A DNA stretch of 64,000 bases from JAWQFO01 sp033436665 (GTDB taxonomy: Bacteria; Pseudomonadota; Alphaproteobacteria; Rhodobacterales; Rhodobacteraceae): assembly GCF_033436665.1 (NCBI RefSeq), contig NZ_JAWQFO010000002.1:682001-746000 (forward strand), in the 5' to 3' direction. Below the pieces are notes generated by a model, which saw only the letters and a program-made list of their open reading frames with translations, was not told the DNA's origin and did no database searches. Shown one piece after another: positions 39,642-47,699 of this stretch. The position numbers and the translations under genes were made by a program. Positions within the stretch are counted from its first letter, which is position 1; each line of letters begins with the position of its first letter.

Positions 39642-40856
39642 TCAGCCGGCCAGAGCCTTGTTGAGGTTCTCGTCGACCTTCTCGAGGAAGCCCATCGTGG
39701 TCAGCCACTTCTGGTCCGGACCCACGAGCAGAGCGAGGTCCTTGGTCATGAAGCCGCTCTCGACGGTTTCGACGATGACCTTCTCGAGCGTGCTGGCGAA
39801 GTTGGCCAGTGCCTCGTTGCCGTCGAGCTTGGCGCGGTGCTTGAGGCCACCGGTCCAGGCGTAGATCGAGGCGATCGAGTTGGTCGAGGTCTGCTCGCCC
39901 TTCTGGTGCTGGCGGTAGTGGCGCGTGACGGTGCCGTGCGCGGCCTCGGCCTCGACGATCTTTCCATCCGGCGTCATCAGCTGCGAGGTCATCAGGCCAA
40001 GTGAGCCGAAGCCTTGGGCCACGGTGTCGGACTGCACGTCGCCGTCGTAGTTCTTGCAGGCCCAGACATAGCCGCCCGACCACTTCATCGAGGCCGCGAC
40101 CATGTCGTCGATCAGGCGGTGTTCGTACCAGATCTTTGCGGCCTTGAACTTCTCTTCGAATTCTTCCTCGTAGACCTTCTGGAAGATGTCCTTGAAACGC
40201 CCGTCATAGGCCTTGAGGATGGTGTTCTTGGTCGAGAGGTACACCGGGTAGTTGCGGTTCAGGCCGTAGTTCAGCGAGGCGCGCGCGAAGTCGTAGATCG
40301 AGGCATCGAGGTTGTACATCGACATCGCGACGCCCGAACCCGGTGCGTCGAAGACCTCCTTCTCGATGACCTTTCCGTCCTCGCCTTCGAACTTGATCGT
40401 CAGCTTGCCCTTGCCGGGGAACAGGAAGTCGGTGGCGCGGTACTGGTCGCCGAAGGCATGGCGGCCGACGACGATGGGCTGGGTCCAGCCCGGCACGAGG
40501 CGCGGCACGTTCTTGCAGATGATCGGCTCGCGGAAGATGACGCCGCCGAGGATGTTGCGGATCGTGCCATTGGGCGAGCGGTACATGCGCTTGAGGCCGA
40601 ATTCCTCGACCCGCGCCTCGTCCGGCGTGATCGTCGCGCATTTCACGCCGACGCCGACTTCCTTGATCTTGTTGGCGGCGTCTATGGTGATCTGGTCGTC
40701 GGTCTCGTCGCGCGCCTCAATGCCGAGGTCATAGTAGAGCAGGTCGATGTCGAGATAGGGAAGGATCAGCTTCTTCTTGATGAAGTCCCAGATGATCCGG
40801 GTCATCTCATCGCCGTCGAGTTCGACGACCGGGTTCTCAACCTTGATCTTGGTCAT
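39642..40856 (-). CDS. icd: NADP-dependent isocitrate dehydrogenase
   Basis: Converts isocitrate to 2-oxoglutarate in the TCA cycle. The 404-aa protein is the eukaryote-like class (MTKIKVENPVVELDGDEMTR; KCATITPDEARVEEF; RSPNGTIRNILGG; and the C-terminal EAAHGTVTRHYR). Length is typical of alphaproteobacterial Icd. The start at 40856 is the standard N-terminus; the longer frame adds unrelated residues. Confidence 0.97.
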   Translation of the reverse strand: MTKIKVENPVVELDGDEMTRIIWDFIKKKLILPYLDIDLLYYDLGIEARDETDDQITIDAANKIKEVGVGVKCATITPDEARVEEFGLKRMYRSPNGTIRNILGGVIFREPIICKNVPRLVPGWTQPIVVGRHAFGDQYRATDFLFPGKGKLTIKFEGEDGKVIEKEVFDAPGSGVAMSMYNLDASIYDFARASLNYGLNRNYPVYLSTKNTILKAYDGRFKDIFQKVYEEEFEEKFKAAKIWYEHRLIDDMVAASMKWSGGYVWACKNYDGDVQSDTVAQGFGSLGLMTSQLMTPDGKIVEAEAAHGTVTRHYRQHQKGEQTSTNSIASIYAWTGGLKHRAKLDGNEALANFASTLEKVIVETVESGFMTKDLALLVGPDQKWLTTMGFLEKVDENLNKALAG

Positions 40857-40949
40857 GCAGGTGCGCTCCTGTTGATTTGGGTGACGAGTCACAGTTGCGC
40901 GGGGTGTAGCGCAGAATGTCGCGGCTTGGAAGGTCGTATACGAAGGTAT

Positions 40950-40991
40950 ACCGGCACAATCTCAACCGTTGGTTTACCGAACCGTGCCGGT
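40950..40991. promoter_or_regulatory. Inverted repeat between icd and the alpha/beta hydrolase
   Basis: ACCGGCAC (40950-40957) and GTGCCGGT (40984-40991) are perfect arms 26 bases apart. Inside lies a smaller AACC-GTT-GGTT repeat (40964-40974). Just upstream is GTATACGAAGGTATAC (two GTATAC boxes). It may be an operator for either divergent gene; no regulator is identified. Confidence 0.35.
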
Positions 40992-41040
40992 CGTGCTTTG
41001 ATGACGCCTGCCGCCGGGCGGTACCAATGGGAGGATCAAG

Positions 41041-41766
41041 ATGACGAAATACGTTCTGGTGCACGGCGCCTGGCACAGCGGAGAGCTTCTGAGCCCGGTG
41101 GCGGAGTACGTGCGCGCGGCGCGCAAAGAGACCCATGTGCCGACGCTGGCCGGCAACCGTGCGGGCGAGACCAAGGACGTCGGTCTGGAGGACGCCATCA
41201 CCTCGGTCACCGACTACCTCGAGGAAAACGACCTGACGGGCGTCGTGCTCGCCGGACACAGCTACGGCGGCATGGTCATCACCGGGGTGGCCGATCGCGT
41301 GCCCGAGCGGATCCGGCGCCTTGTCTACTGGAACGCCTTCGTGCCGAATGCGGGCGAAAGCCTGATCGACATGGTGCCCGAGGTCTTCGGCGGCATGTTC
41401 GCGCAGCTCGCCGAGGGGTCCGGCGACAACACCATCACGTTGCCCTTCCCGATCTGGCGCGAGGTGTTTTTCAACGAGGGCGATCTGCCGGCGGCGCAGG
41501 CGGCCTACGAGCGGCTCAACCCGCAGCCTTACCGGACCTTCGCCGACAAGATCGAACTGTCGAAGAACCCGGCCGAGATGGAGATCCCGAAAAGCTACAT
41601 CAACGGGCTCAACGACGCGGCCCTGCCGCACTCTCTGGGCTGGCATCCGCGGCTGTCGGAAAAGCTCGGACTGTTCCGGCTGGTGCAGATGATGGGCGGG
41701 CACGAGACCTGTTTCACCGATCCGAAAGGCACCGCCGAGGCGATCCTGATGGCCGGTCGGGACTGA
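41041..41766 (+). CDS. Alpha/beta hydrolase (EstC/salicylate-esterase-like)
   Basis: 241-aa cytosolic hydrolase. It opens with the oxyanion strand YVLVHGAWHSGELL, has the nucleophile elbow AGHSYGGMV and the catalytic histidine in MMGGHETCFTDP near the end. The pattern resembles plant-type methyl-salicylate esterase relatives. Substrate unknown. ATG preceded by GGAGGATCAAG. Two stop-adjacent bases separate it from the convergent HD gene. Confidence 0.85.
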   Translation: MTKYVLVHGAWHSGELLSPVAEYVRAARKETHVPTLAGNRAGETKDVGLEDAITSVTDYLEENDLTGVVLAGHSYGGMVITGVADRVPERIRRLVYWNAFVPNAGESLIDMVPEVFGGMFAQLAEGSGDNTITLPFPIWREVFFNEGDLPAAQAAYERLNPQPYRTFADKIELSKNPAEMEIPKSYINGLNDAALPHSLGWHPRLSEKLGLFRLVQMMGGHETCFTDPKGTAEAILMAGRD

Positions 41767-41769
41767 CGC

Positions 41770-42357
41770 TCAGCCGCGGTTGTTGCGGGTGAACCAGTCC
41801 ACGATGAGACCGCGCGCGTAGTCCCAGAGTGCCGGGGCGCCGATGGCGATCTTGGCGCCGACCTTTTGTTCCACGTCCTGGAAACGGACGTCGTAATCCA
41901 CCCAGCTGCCGCCGCCGGACCTGAGGTTCTGCATCGGCGGCTGAAAGCGGTCGAGCGACTTGGCAAATTGCGCGGCGGGTGTCTCGGCGGCCTCGAACTC
42001 TTCCCAGATTCCGCGCAGGTCGCGGGCGATGTCGTCGGGCAAAAGGCCAAAGATCCGGTCGGCGGCCTTCTGTTCGCGCGCCGCGACGTCCGCCGCATCG
42101 TAGGTGGCGAAGATCGGCGTGTCGCCCGCGTCGATCTCGACCAGATCGTGCAGGATCAGCATGCGGATCACGCGGTCGATATCGACCTCCGGTCCGGCCT
42201 GGTCCGCCAGCACGAGGGCGTAGAGCGACAGATGCCAGCTGTGCTCTGCGCTGTTCTCGCGCCGCGAGGCGTCACAAAGCGTCGTGCCACGTACCACCGA
42301 TTTCAGCCGGTCCGCTTCGTTGAGGAAGGCGATCTGCGCGTCGAGCCGTTCGGTCAT
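41770..42357 (-). CDS. HD domain hydrolase (YfbR/5'-deoxynucleotidase-like)
   Basis: 195-aa metal-dependent phosphohydrolase. H...HD...D residues are visible as SAEHSWHLSLYALVLADQ, MLILHDLVEIDAGDTP and a later DRFQPPMQNL. This resembles the YfbR/HDDC2 group acting on deoxynucleoside monophosphates, though the exact substrate is uncertain. Third gene of a leftward unit, overlapping the preceding 75-aa gene by four bases. Confidence 0.85.
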   Translation of the reverse strand: MTERLDAQIAFLNEADRLKSVVRGTTLCDASRRENSAEHSWHLSLYALVLADQAGPEVDIDRVIRMLILHDLVEIDAGDTPIFATYDAADVAAREQKAADRIFGLLPDDIARDLRGIWEEFEAAETPAAQFAKSLDRFQPPMQNLRSGGGSWVDYDVRFQDVEQKVGAKIAIGAPALWDYARGLIVDWFTRNNRG

Positions 42358-42581
42358 GCGCCGGACGCGTCAGGCGCTTTTCCGTGCTGGGACAGAAGCT
42401 CGCGCGCGCGCTTTTCGGCGCGGCGCACGCGCACGGCCGTCAGATAGGCCTCTTCCATCGTCTGGGAGGAGCCGCCGATGGTGTCGGCCACCTGCTTGAC
42501 GATGGCGTCGTCGCCCGTCGCCTCGATGATCTTCAGCGTCTCGCGCGCCAGGTCGTCTGCGATGTCCTCGGTCACACCCAT
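42354..42581 (-). CDS. Conserved small hypothetical protein
   Basis: 75-aa predicted helical soluble protein (MGVTEDIADDLARETLKIIE...) with an Arg/Lys-rich second half. I do not recognise a family. It is real by context: it starts four bases after the upstream hydrolase stop and overlaps the HD gene by four bases, with coding-like codon use. Confidence 0.65.
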   Translation of the reverse strand: MGVTEDIADDLARETLKIIEATGDDAIVKQVADTIGGSSQTMEEAYLTAVRVRRAEKRARELLSQHGKAPDASGA

Positions 42582-42585
42582 GAGG

Positions 42586-43236
42586 TTACCGCGTGGTCTC
42601 GGTCAAGCGGCGCTTCACGTAGTCGGTGGTGGAATCGATCAGCGTGTCGAGATGGTTCTCGAAGAAATGCCCGGCACCATCGACCTGCTGGTGGGTGATG
42701 GTGATGCCCTTCTGCTCGTGCAGCTTGCCCACCAGCGCCTCGGTGTCGGCGGGCGGCGCCACGCGGTCGGCGGTCCCGTTGATGATCAGCCCGGATGCCG
42801 GGCAGGGGGCAAGGAAGGAAAAGTCGTACATGTTGGCCGGGGGCGCGACCGAGATGAAGCCGGTGATCTCGGGCCGGCGCATCAGAAGCTGCATTCCGAT
42901 CCAGGCGCCGAAGGAAAAGCCCGCGACCCAGCAATGCTTGGAGTTGTTGTTCATCGACTGCAGGTAGTCGAGCGCCGAGGCGGCGTCACTGAGCTCTCCG
43001 ATACCCTGGTCGTATTCGCCCTGGCTGCGTCCGACCCCGCGAAAATTAAAGCGCAGAACGGTGAAGCCCATGTTGTAGAAGGCATAGTGAAGCTTGTGCA
43101 CCACGACATTGTTCATCGTGCCGCCGAACTGCGGATGCGGATGCAGGACGATGGCGATGGGGGCGTCACGTTCCTTTTGCGGGTGGTAGCGGCCTTCAAG
43201 GCGGCCTTCGGGTCCGGGAAAGATGACCTCGGGCAT
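42586..43236 (-). CDS. Alpha/beta hydrolase, dienelactone-hydrolase/CocE-like
   Basis: 216-aa protein with IVLHPHPQFGGTMNN near the N-terminus, RFNFRGVGRSQGEYD, the nucleophile elbow AGFSFGAWIG and the histidine in DGAGHFFENHLDT. This is the conserved family of bacterial 'alpha/beta hydrolases' with the HPHPxxGG motif, of unknown substrate. The start at 43236 (MPEVIFPGPEG) is used rather than the much longer frame. First gene of a three-gene leftward unit, divergent from the suf operon. Confidence 0.85.
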   Translation of the reverse strand: MPEVIFPGPEGRLEGRYHPQKERDAPIAIVLHPHPQFGGTMNNVVVHKLHYAFYNMGFTVLRFNFRGVGRSQGEYDQGIGELSDAASALDYLQSMNNNSKHCWVAGFSFGAWIGMQLLMRRPEITGFISVAPPANMYDFSFLAPCPASGLIINGTADRVAPPADTEALVGKLHEQKGITITHQQVDGAGHFFENHLDTLIDSTTDYVKRRLTETTR

Positions 43237-43273
43237 GAGCGTCCCTGTAACAAGTCTGCAGCGCCCGGAATTC

Positions 43274-43310
43274 TTGACGACTTCTCTCAGGCACCTTAGA
43301 ACGGTTCTAA
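43274..43310 (+). promoter_or_regulatory. suf operon promoter with Irr-type (ICE) operator
   Basis: A -35 TTGACG (43274-43279), 17 bases and TAGAAC (43297-43302) form a plausible promoter. Overlapping its -10 is the palindrome TTAGAA-CGG-TTCTAA (43296-43310), which matches the iron control element TTTAGAA-N3-TTCTAAA bound by Irr. Irr or a related Fur-family protein probably sets suf expression by iron/haem status. The iscR start is 105 bases downstream. Confidence 0.7.
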
Positions 43311-43414
43311 TAAGGTGACCCCCGCGGGAGCGGCGGTGAAACACGGACTTAGGCACTTCGGCGGCATACGTCAATCATCTGGCGGCGGGGCGCGCCGATT
43401 CGGAGAAGCAGGCG

Positions 43415-43876
43415 ATGAAGCTGTCGACCAAGGGGCGTTACGCGATGGTGGCATTGGCCGATATCGCCCTGCAACCCGACGAAAAGTTGGTCTCGCTCGG
43501 CGACATTTCCGAGCGCCAGGCGATTTCGCTGCCCTACCTCGAACAGCTTTTCGTCAAACTGCGCCGCGCGGACCTGGTGGTTTCGGTACGTGGCCCGGGC
43601 GGGGGCTACAGGCTGGCGCGTCCCGCCTCGGACATCCGAGTGGTCGATGTGCTCTCTGCCGTCGACGAGACCGTTAACGCGATGCACAAGGGCGCCGGGG
43701 CCTCGGGCGGCGCGTCGGGCAGCAAGGCGCAATCGCTGACCAACCGGCTCTGGGAAGGTCTGAGCGCGCATGTCTACGTGTTTTTGCACCAGACGCGCCT
43801 GTCGGACGTGATCGAGAACGATCTCGCGCCCTGTCCGGCGGTGCCGAACCTCTTCGCCGTCGTGGACGAGGTGTGA
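43415..43876 (+). CDS. iscR: Rrf2/IscR family regulator of the suf operon
   Basis: 153-aa winged-helix regulator: MKLSTKGRYAMVALADIA, the recognition region SLPYLEQLFVKLRRADLV and GGGYRLARPASDI. Unlike E. coli IscR, which has a three-cysteine cluster site, this protein has one cysteine (C140, in LAPCPAVP). A single-cysteine IscR with an unusual cluster is described from Rhodobacter sphaeroides. Its stop overlaps the next gene (GTGA), making it first in the operon. Confidence 0.9.
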   Translation: MKLSTKGRYAMVALADIALQPDEKLVSLGDISERQAISLPYLEQLFVKLRRADLVVSVRGPGGGYRLARPASDIRVVDVLSAVDETVNAMHKGAGASGGASGSKAQSLTNRLWEGLSAHVYVFLHQTRLSDVIENDLAPCPAVPNLFAVVDEV

Positions 43877-44922
43877 GCGTGGCGCGCGTCTACCTCGATC
43901 ACAACGCGACCGCGCCGCTGCGCCCGGAAGCGCGGCAGGCGATGCTCGAGGCGATGGATCTAGTCGGGAATCCGTCCTCGGTCCACGCCGAGGGGCGCGC
44001 CGCCAAGGCGCTGCTCGAACACGCCCGGTCCCGGATCGCGACGGCGCTTGGTGCCGAGGGTGCGGATATCGTCTTTACCTCCGGCGCTACCGAGGCCGCG
44101 GCGCTGGCCTGCGCCGGGCGCGGGTTGCACGGGGGCGCGGTTGAACATGACGCGGTCGGCTCTTGGGTCGACGATACGCTAACCGTGGACGGCGATGGCG
44201 GCGTGACCGTGGCCGAACCGGGCATGTCGGTGTTGCAGGCCGCAAACTCGGAAACAGGCGTCTTGCAGGACCTCCCCGAGGAGCTTGCGGTCAGCGACAT
44301 GACCCAGGCCTTCGGCAAGGTGCCTGTCGATTTCGATGCCTCCGGGGTGCGTATGGTGCTGATCTCGGCGCACAAGCTTGGCGGGCCGAAAGGCGTTGGT
44401 GCGCTGGTGCTGCGGCGCGGGCAGGAAGTCCCGGCCCGGATCCGCGGTGGCGGGCAGGAGATGGGACGCCGGTCAGGCACCGAGAATCTTGTCGGCATCG
44501 CGGGTTTCGCCGCCGCCGCCGAGGCTGCGGCCGGCGATGTGGCGTCGGGCCGGTGGGAGCGTATCGAGCAACTTAGAAATATTCTAGAAAAGGCTCTTGA
44601 GGCTGCCGCCAAGACGACTATTTTTGTCGGGAAAGGTCGGCCCCGCCTTCCCAACACGTCATGCTTCACGACACCGGGATGGAAGGGTGAGAGCCAGGTC
44701 ATTCAGATGGACCTCGCCGGATACGCGATCAGCGCAGGCTCGGCCTGTTCGAGCGGCAAGGTGCGCGCCAGCCGCGTGCTGAGTGCCATGGGGTTCGATG
44801 GGGATGCGGCGGCCAGCGCGGTGCGCGTGTCGCTGGGGCTTGAGACGACCGAGAACGACGTGCTGCGCTTTGCTGAAAGCTGGCTCGCCAAGGAACACAA
44901 ACATCGCGCCCGCGCGGCGTGA
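43873..44922 (+). CDS. Cysteine desulfurase (NifS/IscS-type)
   Basis: 349-aa PLP enzyme that removes sulfur from cysteine for Fe-S assembly. Visible are YLDHNATAPLRPEA, FTSGATEAA, the PLP lysine in ISAHKLGGPKG and the active cysteine loop SAGSACSSGKV. Shorter than IscS (about 400 aa), with a reduced mid-region. Start is GTG 43873 overlapping the iscR stop. A second desulfurase, sufS, closes the same operon. Confidence 0.9.
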   Translation: MSVARVYLDHNATAPLRPEARQAMLEAMDLVGNPSSVHAEGRAAKALLEHARSRIATALGAEGADIVFTSGATEAAALACAGRGLHGGAVEHDAVGSWVDDTLTVDGDGGVTVAEPGMSVLQAANSETGVLQDLPEELAVSDMTQAFGKVPVDFDASGVRMVLISAHKLGGPKGVGALVLRRGQEVPARIRGGGQEMGRRSGTENLVGIAGFAAAAEAAAGDVASGRWERIEQLRNILEKALEAAAKTTIFVGKGRPRLPNTSCFTTPGWKGESQVIQMDLAGYAISAGSACSSGKVRASRVLSAMGFDGDAAASAVRVSLGLETTENDVLRFAESWLAKEHKHRARAA

Positions 44923-44937
44923 GGAATGGAGACTGAC

Positions 44938-46476
44938 ATGGCTGCACTCGATCACCCGGTGATGGACGCAACACAGGTCAAGGAAGGCGTGGACCAGGAA
45001 ACGGTCGACGCGGTGCGCGAGGTCGGCGGCAAGTACAAGTACGGCTGGTCGACCGATGTCGAGATGGAATACGCGCCGAAAGGCCTGACCCCAGAGATCG
45101 TGCGCCTGATCAGCGAAAAGAACGAGGAGCCCGAGTGGATGACCGAATGGCGGCTCGGCGCCTACGAGCGCTGGCTGACCAAGACCGAACCGGACTGGGC
45201 CATGGTCGACTATCCCGAGATCGACTTCCAGGACCAGTACTATTACGCCCGGCCGAAGTCGATGGAGGTGAAGCCGAAGTCACTCGACGAGGTCGATCCG
45301 AAGCTGCTCGAGACCTACGACAAGCTCGGCATCCCGCTGAAAGAGCAGATGATCCTCGCCGGTGTCGAAGGCGCCGAGGATGCGCCCGCCGAAGCGCGCA
45401 AGGTCGCCGTCGACGCGGTGTTCGATTCGGTCTCGGTCGGCACGACCTTCCAGAAAGAGCTGCGGGACGCGGGCGTGATCTTCTGCTCGATCTCCGAGGC
45501 GGTCCGCGAGCATCCCGAACTGGTTAAAAAGTACCTCGGCTCCGTCGTACCCGTCAGCGACAACTTCTACGCCACGCTAAACTCGGCTGTGTTTTCGGAC
45601 GGCTCGTTCGTCTACGTGCCGCCGGGCGTGCGCTGCCCGATGGAGCTGTCGACCTACTTCCGGATCAACGCCGAGAACACCGGCCAGTTCGAGCGCACGT
45701 TGATCATCGCCGACAAGGGATCCTACGTGAGCTACCTCGAAGGCTGCACGGCGCCGCAGCGCGACACCTCGCAGTTGCACGCCGCCGTGGTCGAGATCAT
45801 CGTCGAGGAAGATGCCGAGGTGAAATACTCCACCGTGCAGAACTGGTACCCCGGCGACGAGGACGGCAAGGGTGGCATCTACAACTTCGTCACCAAGCGC
45901 GCCGATTGCCGCGGCGACCGGGCCAAGGTGATGTGGACCCAGGTCGAGACGGGCTCGGCCGTGACCTGGAAGTACCCGTCCTGCATCCTGCGCGGCGACG
46001 ACAGCCAGGGCGAATTCTACTCGATCGCCATCACCAACAATCACCAGCAGGCCGATACCGGCACCAAGATGGTGCACCTGGGCAAGCGCACCAAGTCGCG
46101 CATCGTCTCCAAGGGCATCTCGGCGGGCAAGGCGCAGAACACCTATCGCGGGCTGGTCTCGATGCACCCGAAGGCCAAGGAGTCGCGCAACTATACGCAA
46201 TGCGACAGCCTTCTGATCGGCTCGGACTGCGGAGCGCACACGGTGCCCTACATCGAGGTCAAGAACAACTCGAGCCGGGTCGAGCACGAGGCGACGACCT
46301 CGAAGGTCGATGACGATCAGCTCTTCTATTGCCGTTCGCGCGGCATGGATGAGGAAGAGGCGGTGGCGCTCGTGGTCAACGGCTTCTGCAAGGACGTGCT
46401 GCAAGCGCTGCCCATGGAGTTCGCGATGGAAGCCCAGCAGCTGGTCGCCATCTCGCTCGAAGGGTCGGTCGGCTGA
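44938..46476 (+). CDS. sufB: Fe-S cluster assembly protein SufB
   Basis: Scaffold subunit of the SufBC2D complex on which clusters are built. 512 aa, starting MAALDHPVMDATQVKEGVDQ at 44938 with GGAG six bases upstream. Contains KYGWSTDVEMEYAPKGL, YVPPGVRCPMELSTYFRIN, and the conserved late SRVEHEATTSKVDDDQLFY. Length slightly above E. coli SufB (495). Followed directly by two palindromes and the YbjQ-like gene. Confidence 0.96.
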   Translation: MAALDHPVMDATQVKEGVDQETVDAVREVGGKYKYGWSTDVEMEYAPKGLTPEIVRLISEKNEEPEWMTEWRLGAYERWLTKTEPDWAMVDYPEIDFQDQYYYARPKSMEVKPKSLDEVDPKLLETYDKLGIPLKEQMILAGVEGAEDAPAEARKVAVDAVFDSVSVGTTFQKELRDAGVIFCSISEAVREHPELVKKYLGSVVPVSDNFYATLNSAVFSDGSFVYVPPGVRCPMELSTYFRINAENTGQFERTLIIADKGSYVSYLEGCTAPQRDTSQLHAAVVEIIVEEDAEVKYSTVQNWYPGDEDGKGGIYNFVTKRADCRGDRAKVMWTQVETGSAVTWKYPSCILRGDDSQGEFYSIAITNNHQQADTGTKMVHLGKRTKSRIVSKGISAGKAQNTYRGLVSMHPKAKESRNYTQCDSLLIGSDCGAHTVPYIEVKNNSSRVEHEATTSKVDDDQLFYCRSRGMDEEEAVALVVNGFCKDVLQALPMEFAMEAQQLVAISLEGSVG

Positions 46477-46521
46477 CCGGAATTTTGCAAAATTCCGGGC
46501 CGGTTTCTTGCAAGAAACCGG
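46477..46521. repeat. Two adjacent perfect 22-bp palindromes
   Basis: The first (46477-46498) is CCGGAATTTTG followed by its exact reverse complement. The second (46500-46521) is CCGGTTTCTTG followed by its exact reverse complement. One base separates them. Both share CCGG ends and a TTGCAA centre but differ between, so they are related in layout rather than copies. They start at the base after the sufB stop and could act as an RNA hairpin pair or as protein-binding sites. Confidence 0.85.
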
Positions 46522-46546
46522 AGCCGGGCGAAACGGGACCGCGCGG

Positions 46547-46867
46547 ATGATCGTCACCACGACCCACACTGTCGAAGGCCATGCCATCACCGCCTATAAG
46601 GGTATCGTGGTGGGCGAGGCGATCATGGGCGCGAACGTCTTCCGCGATTTCTTCGCCCAGATCACCGACGTGGTCGGCGGGCGCTCGGGCGCCTACGAGA
46701 GCAAGCTGCAGGACGCGCGCGAAACCGCGCTGGGCGAGCTCGAAGCGCGCGCCCGCACGCTCGGGGCCAATGCGGTCGTCGGCGTCGATCTAGACTACGA
46801 GGTTGTTGGGGACTCGATGCTGATGGTCTCGGCTTCAGGGACCGGCGTGGTGATCCAGGAAACATGA
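46547..46867 (+). CDS. YbjQ/UPF0145 family protein
   Basis: 106-aa protein of the YbjQ (putative heavy-metal-binding) family: TTTHTVEGHAITAYKGIVVGEAIMGANVFRD (residues 4-34) and ARTLGANAVVGVDLDYE. It probably forms a pentameric ring as in relatives; function is not proven. It lies inside the suf operon between sufB and sufC. Confidence 0.88.
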   Translation: MIVTTTHTVEGHAITAYKGIVVGEAIMGANVFRDFFAQITDVVGGRSGAYESKLQDARETALGELEARARTLGANAVVGVDLDYEVVGDSMLMVSASGTGVVIQET

Positions 46868-46943
46868 GCTTTGGCCCGCAAGGGCCTGTGATAGAAAAGA
46901 TTTTATCCGCCAGCGCGGCGGGTGCCGAGAAGAGGACGAAAAA

Positions 46944-47699
46944 ATGCTGAGCATCCGGAACCTGCAGGTCAAACTCGAAGAAGAGGACAAGCAGATCCTG
47001 AAGGGCGTCGATCTCGACGTCGAACCGGGCAAGGTCCATGCGATCATGGGGCCGAACGGGTCGGGCAAGTCGACGTTGTCTTACGTGCTGTCCGGCAAGG
47101 ACGGCTACGAGGTCACGGGCGGCACCGCGACGCTCGACGCGGCGGATCTGCTCGAGATGGAACCCGAGGAACGCGCCGCGGCAGGCCTGTTCCTGGCGTT
47201 TCAGTACCCGGTGGAAATTCCCGGCGTCGGCAACATGACCTTCATGCGCACAGCCGTGAACGCACAGCGCAAGGCGCGCGGGCAGGAGGAGATGTCGGCA
47301 GCCGAGTTTCTCAAGGCTGTGCGCGCCCGCGCCAAGGATCTCAAGATCGACGCCGAGATGCTCAAGCGTCCGGTGAACGTCGGCTTCTCCGGCGGCGAAA
47401 AAAAGCGGAACGAGATCCTACAGATGGCGATGCTCGAGCCCAAGATGTGCATCCTCGACGAAACGGACTCGGGACTCGACGTCGACGCGATGAAGCTGGT
47501 GGCGGACGGTGTGAACGCGCTGCGGTCCGAGGGACGCGGCTTTCTGGTGATCACGCACTATCAGCGCCTGCTCGACCATATCAAACCGGACGTGGTGCAT
47601 ATCATGGCCGACGGCCGCATCGTGAAAAGCGGCGGGCCGGAACTGGCGCTCGAGGTCGAGAACAACGGCTACGCCGACATCCTCGCCGAGGTGGCGTGA
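46944..47699 (+). CDS. sufC: Fe-S cluster assembly ATPase SufC
   Basis: ABC-type ATPase of SufBC2D. The 251-aa protein has Walker A GPNGSGKST, the signature FSGGEKKRNE, Walker B MCILDETDSGLDVDA (Q-loop AFQYP) and a switch histidine (VITHYQ). Standard length. Its stop overlaps the sufD start (TGATG). Confidence 0.97.
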   Translation: MLSIRNLQVKLEEEDKQILKGVDLDVEPGKVHAIMGPNGSGKSTLSYVLSGKDGYEVTGGTATLDAADLLEMEPEERAAAGLFLAFQYPVEIPGVGNMTFMRTAVNAQRKARGQEEMSAAEFLKAVRARAKDLKIDAEMLKRPVNVGFSGGEKKRNEILQMAMLEPKMCILDETDSGLDVDAMKLVADGVNALRSEGRGFLVITHYQRLLDHIKPDVVHIMADGRIVKSGGPELALEVENNGYADILAEVA

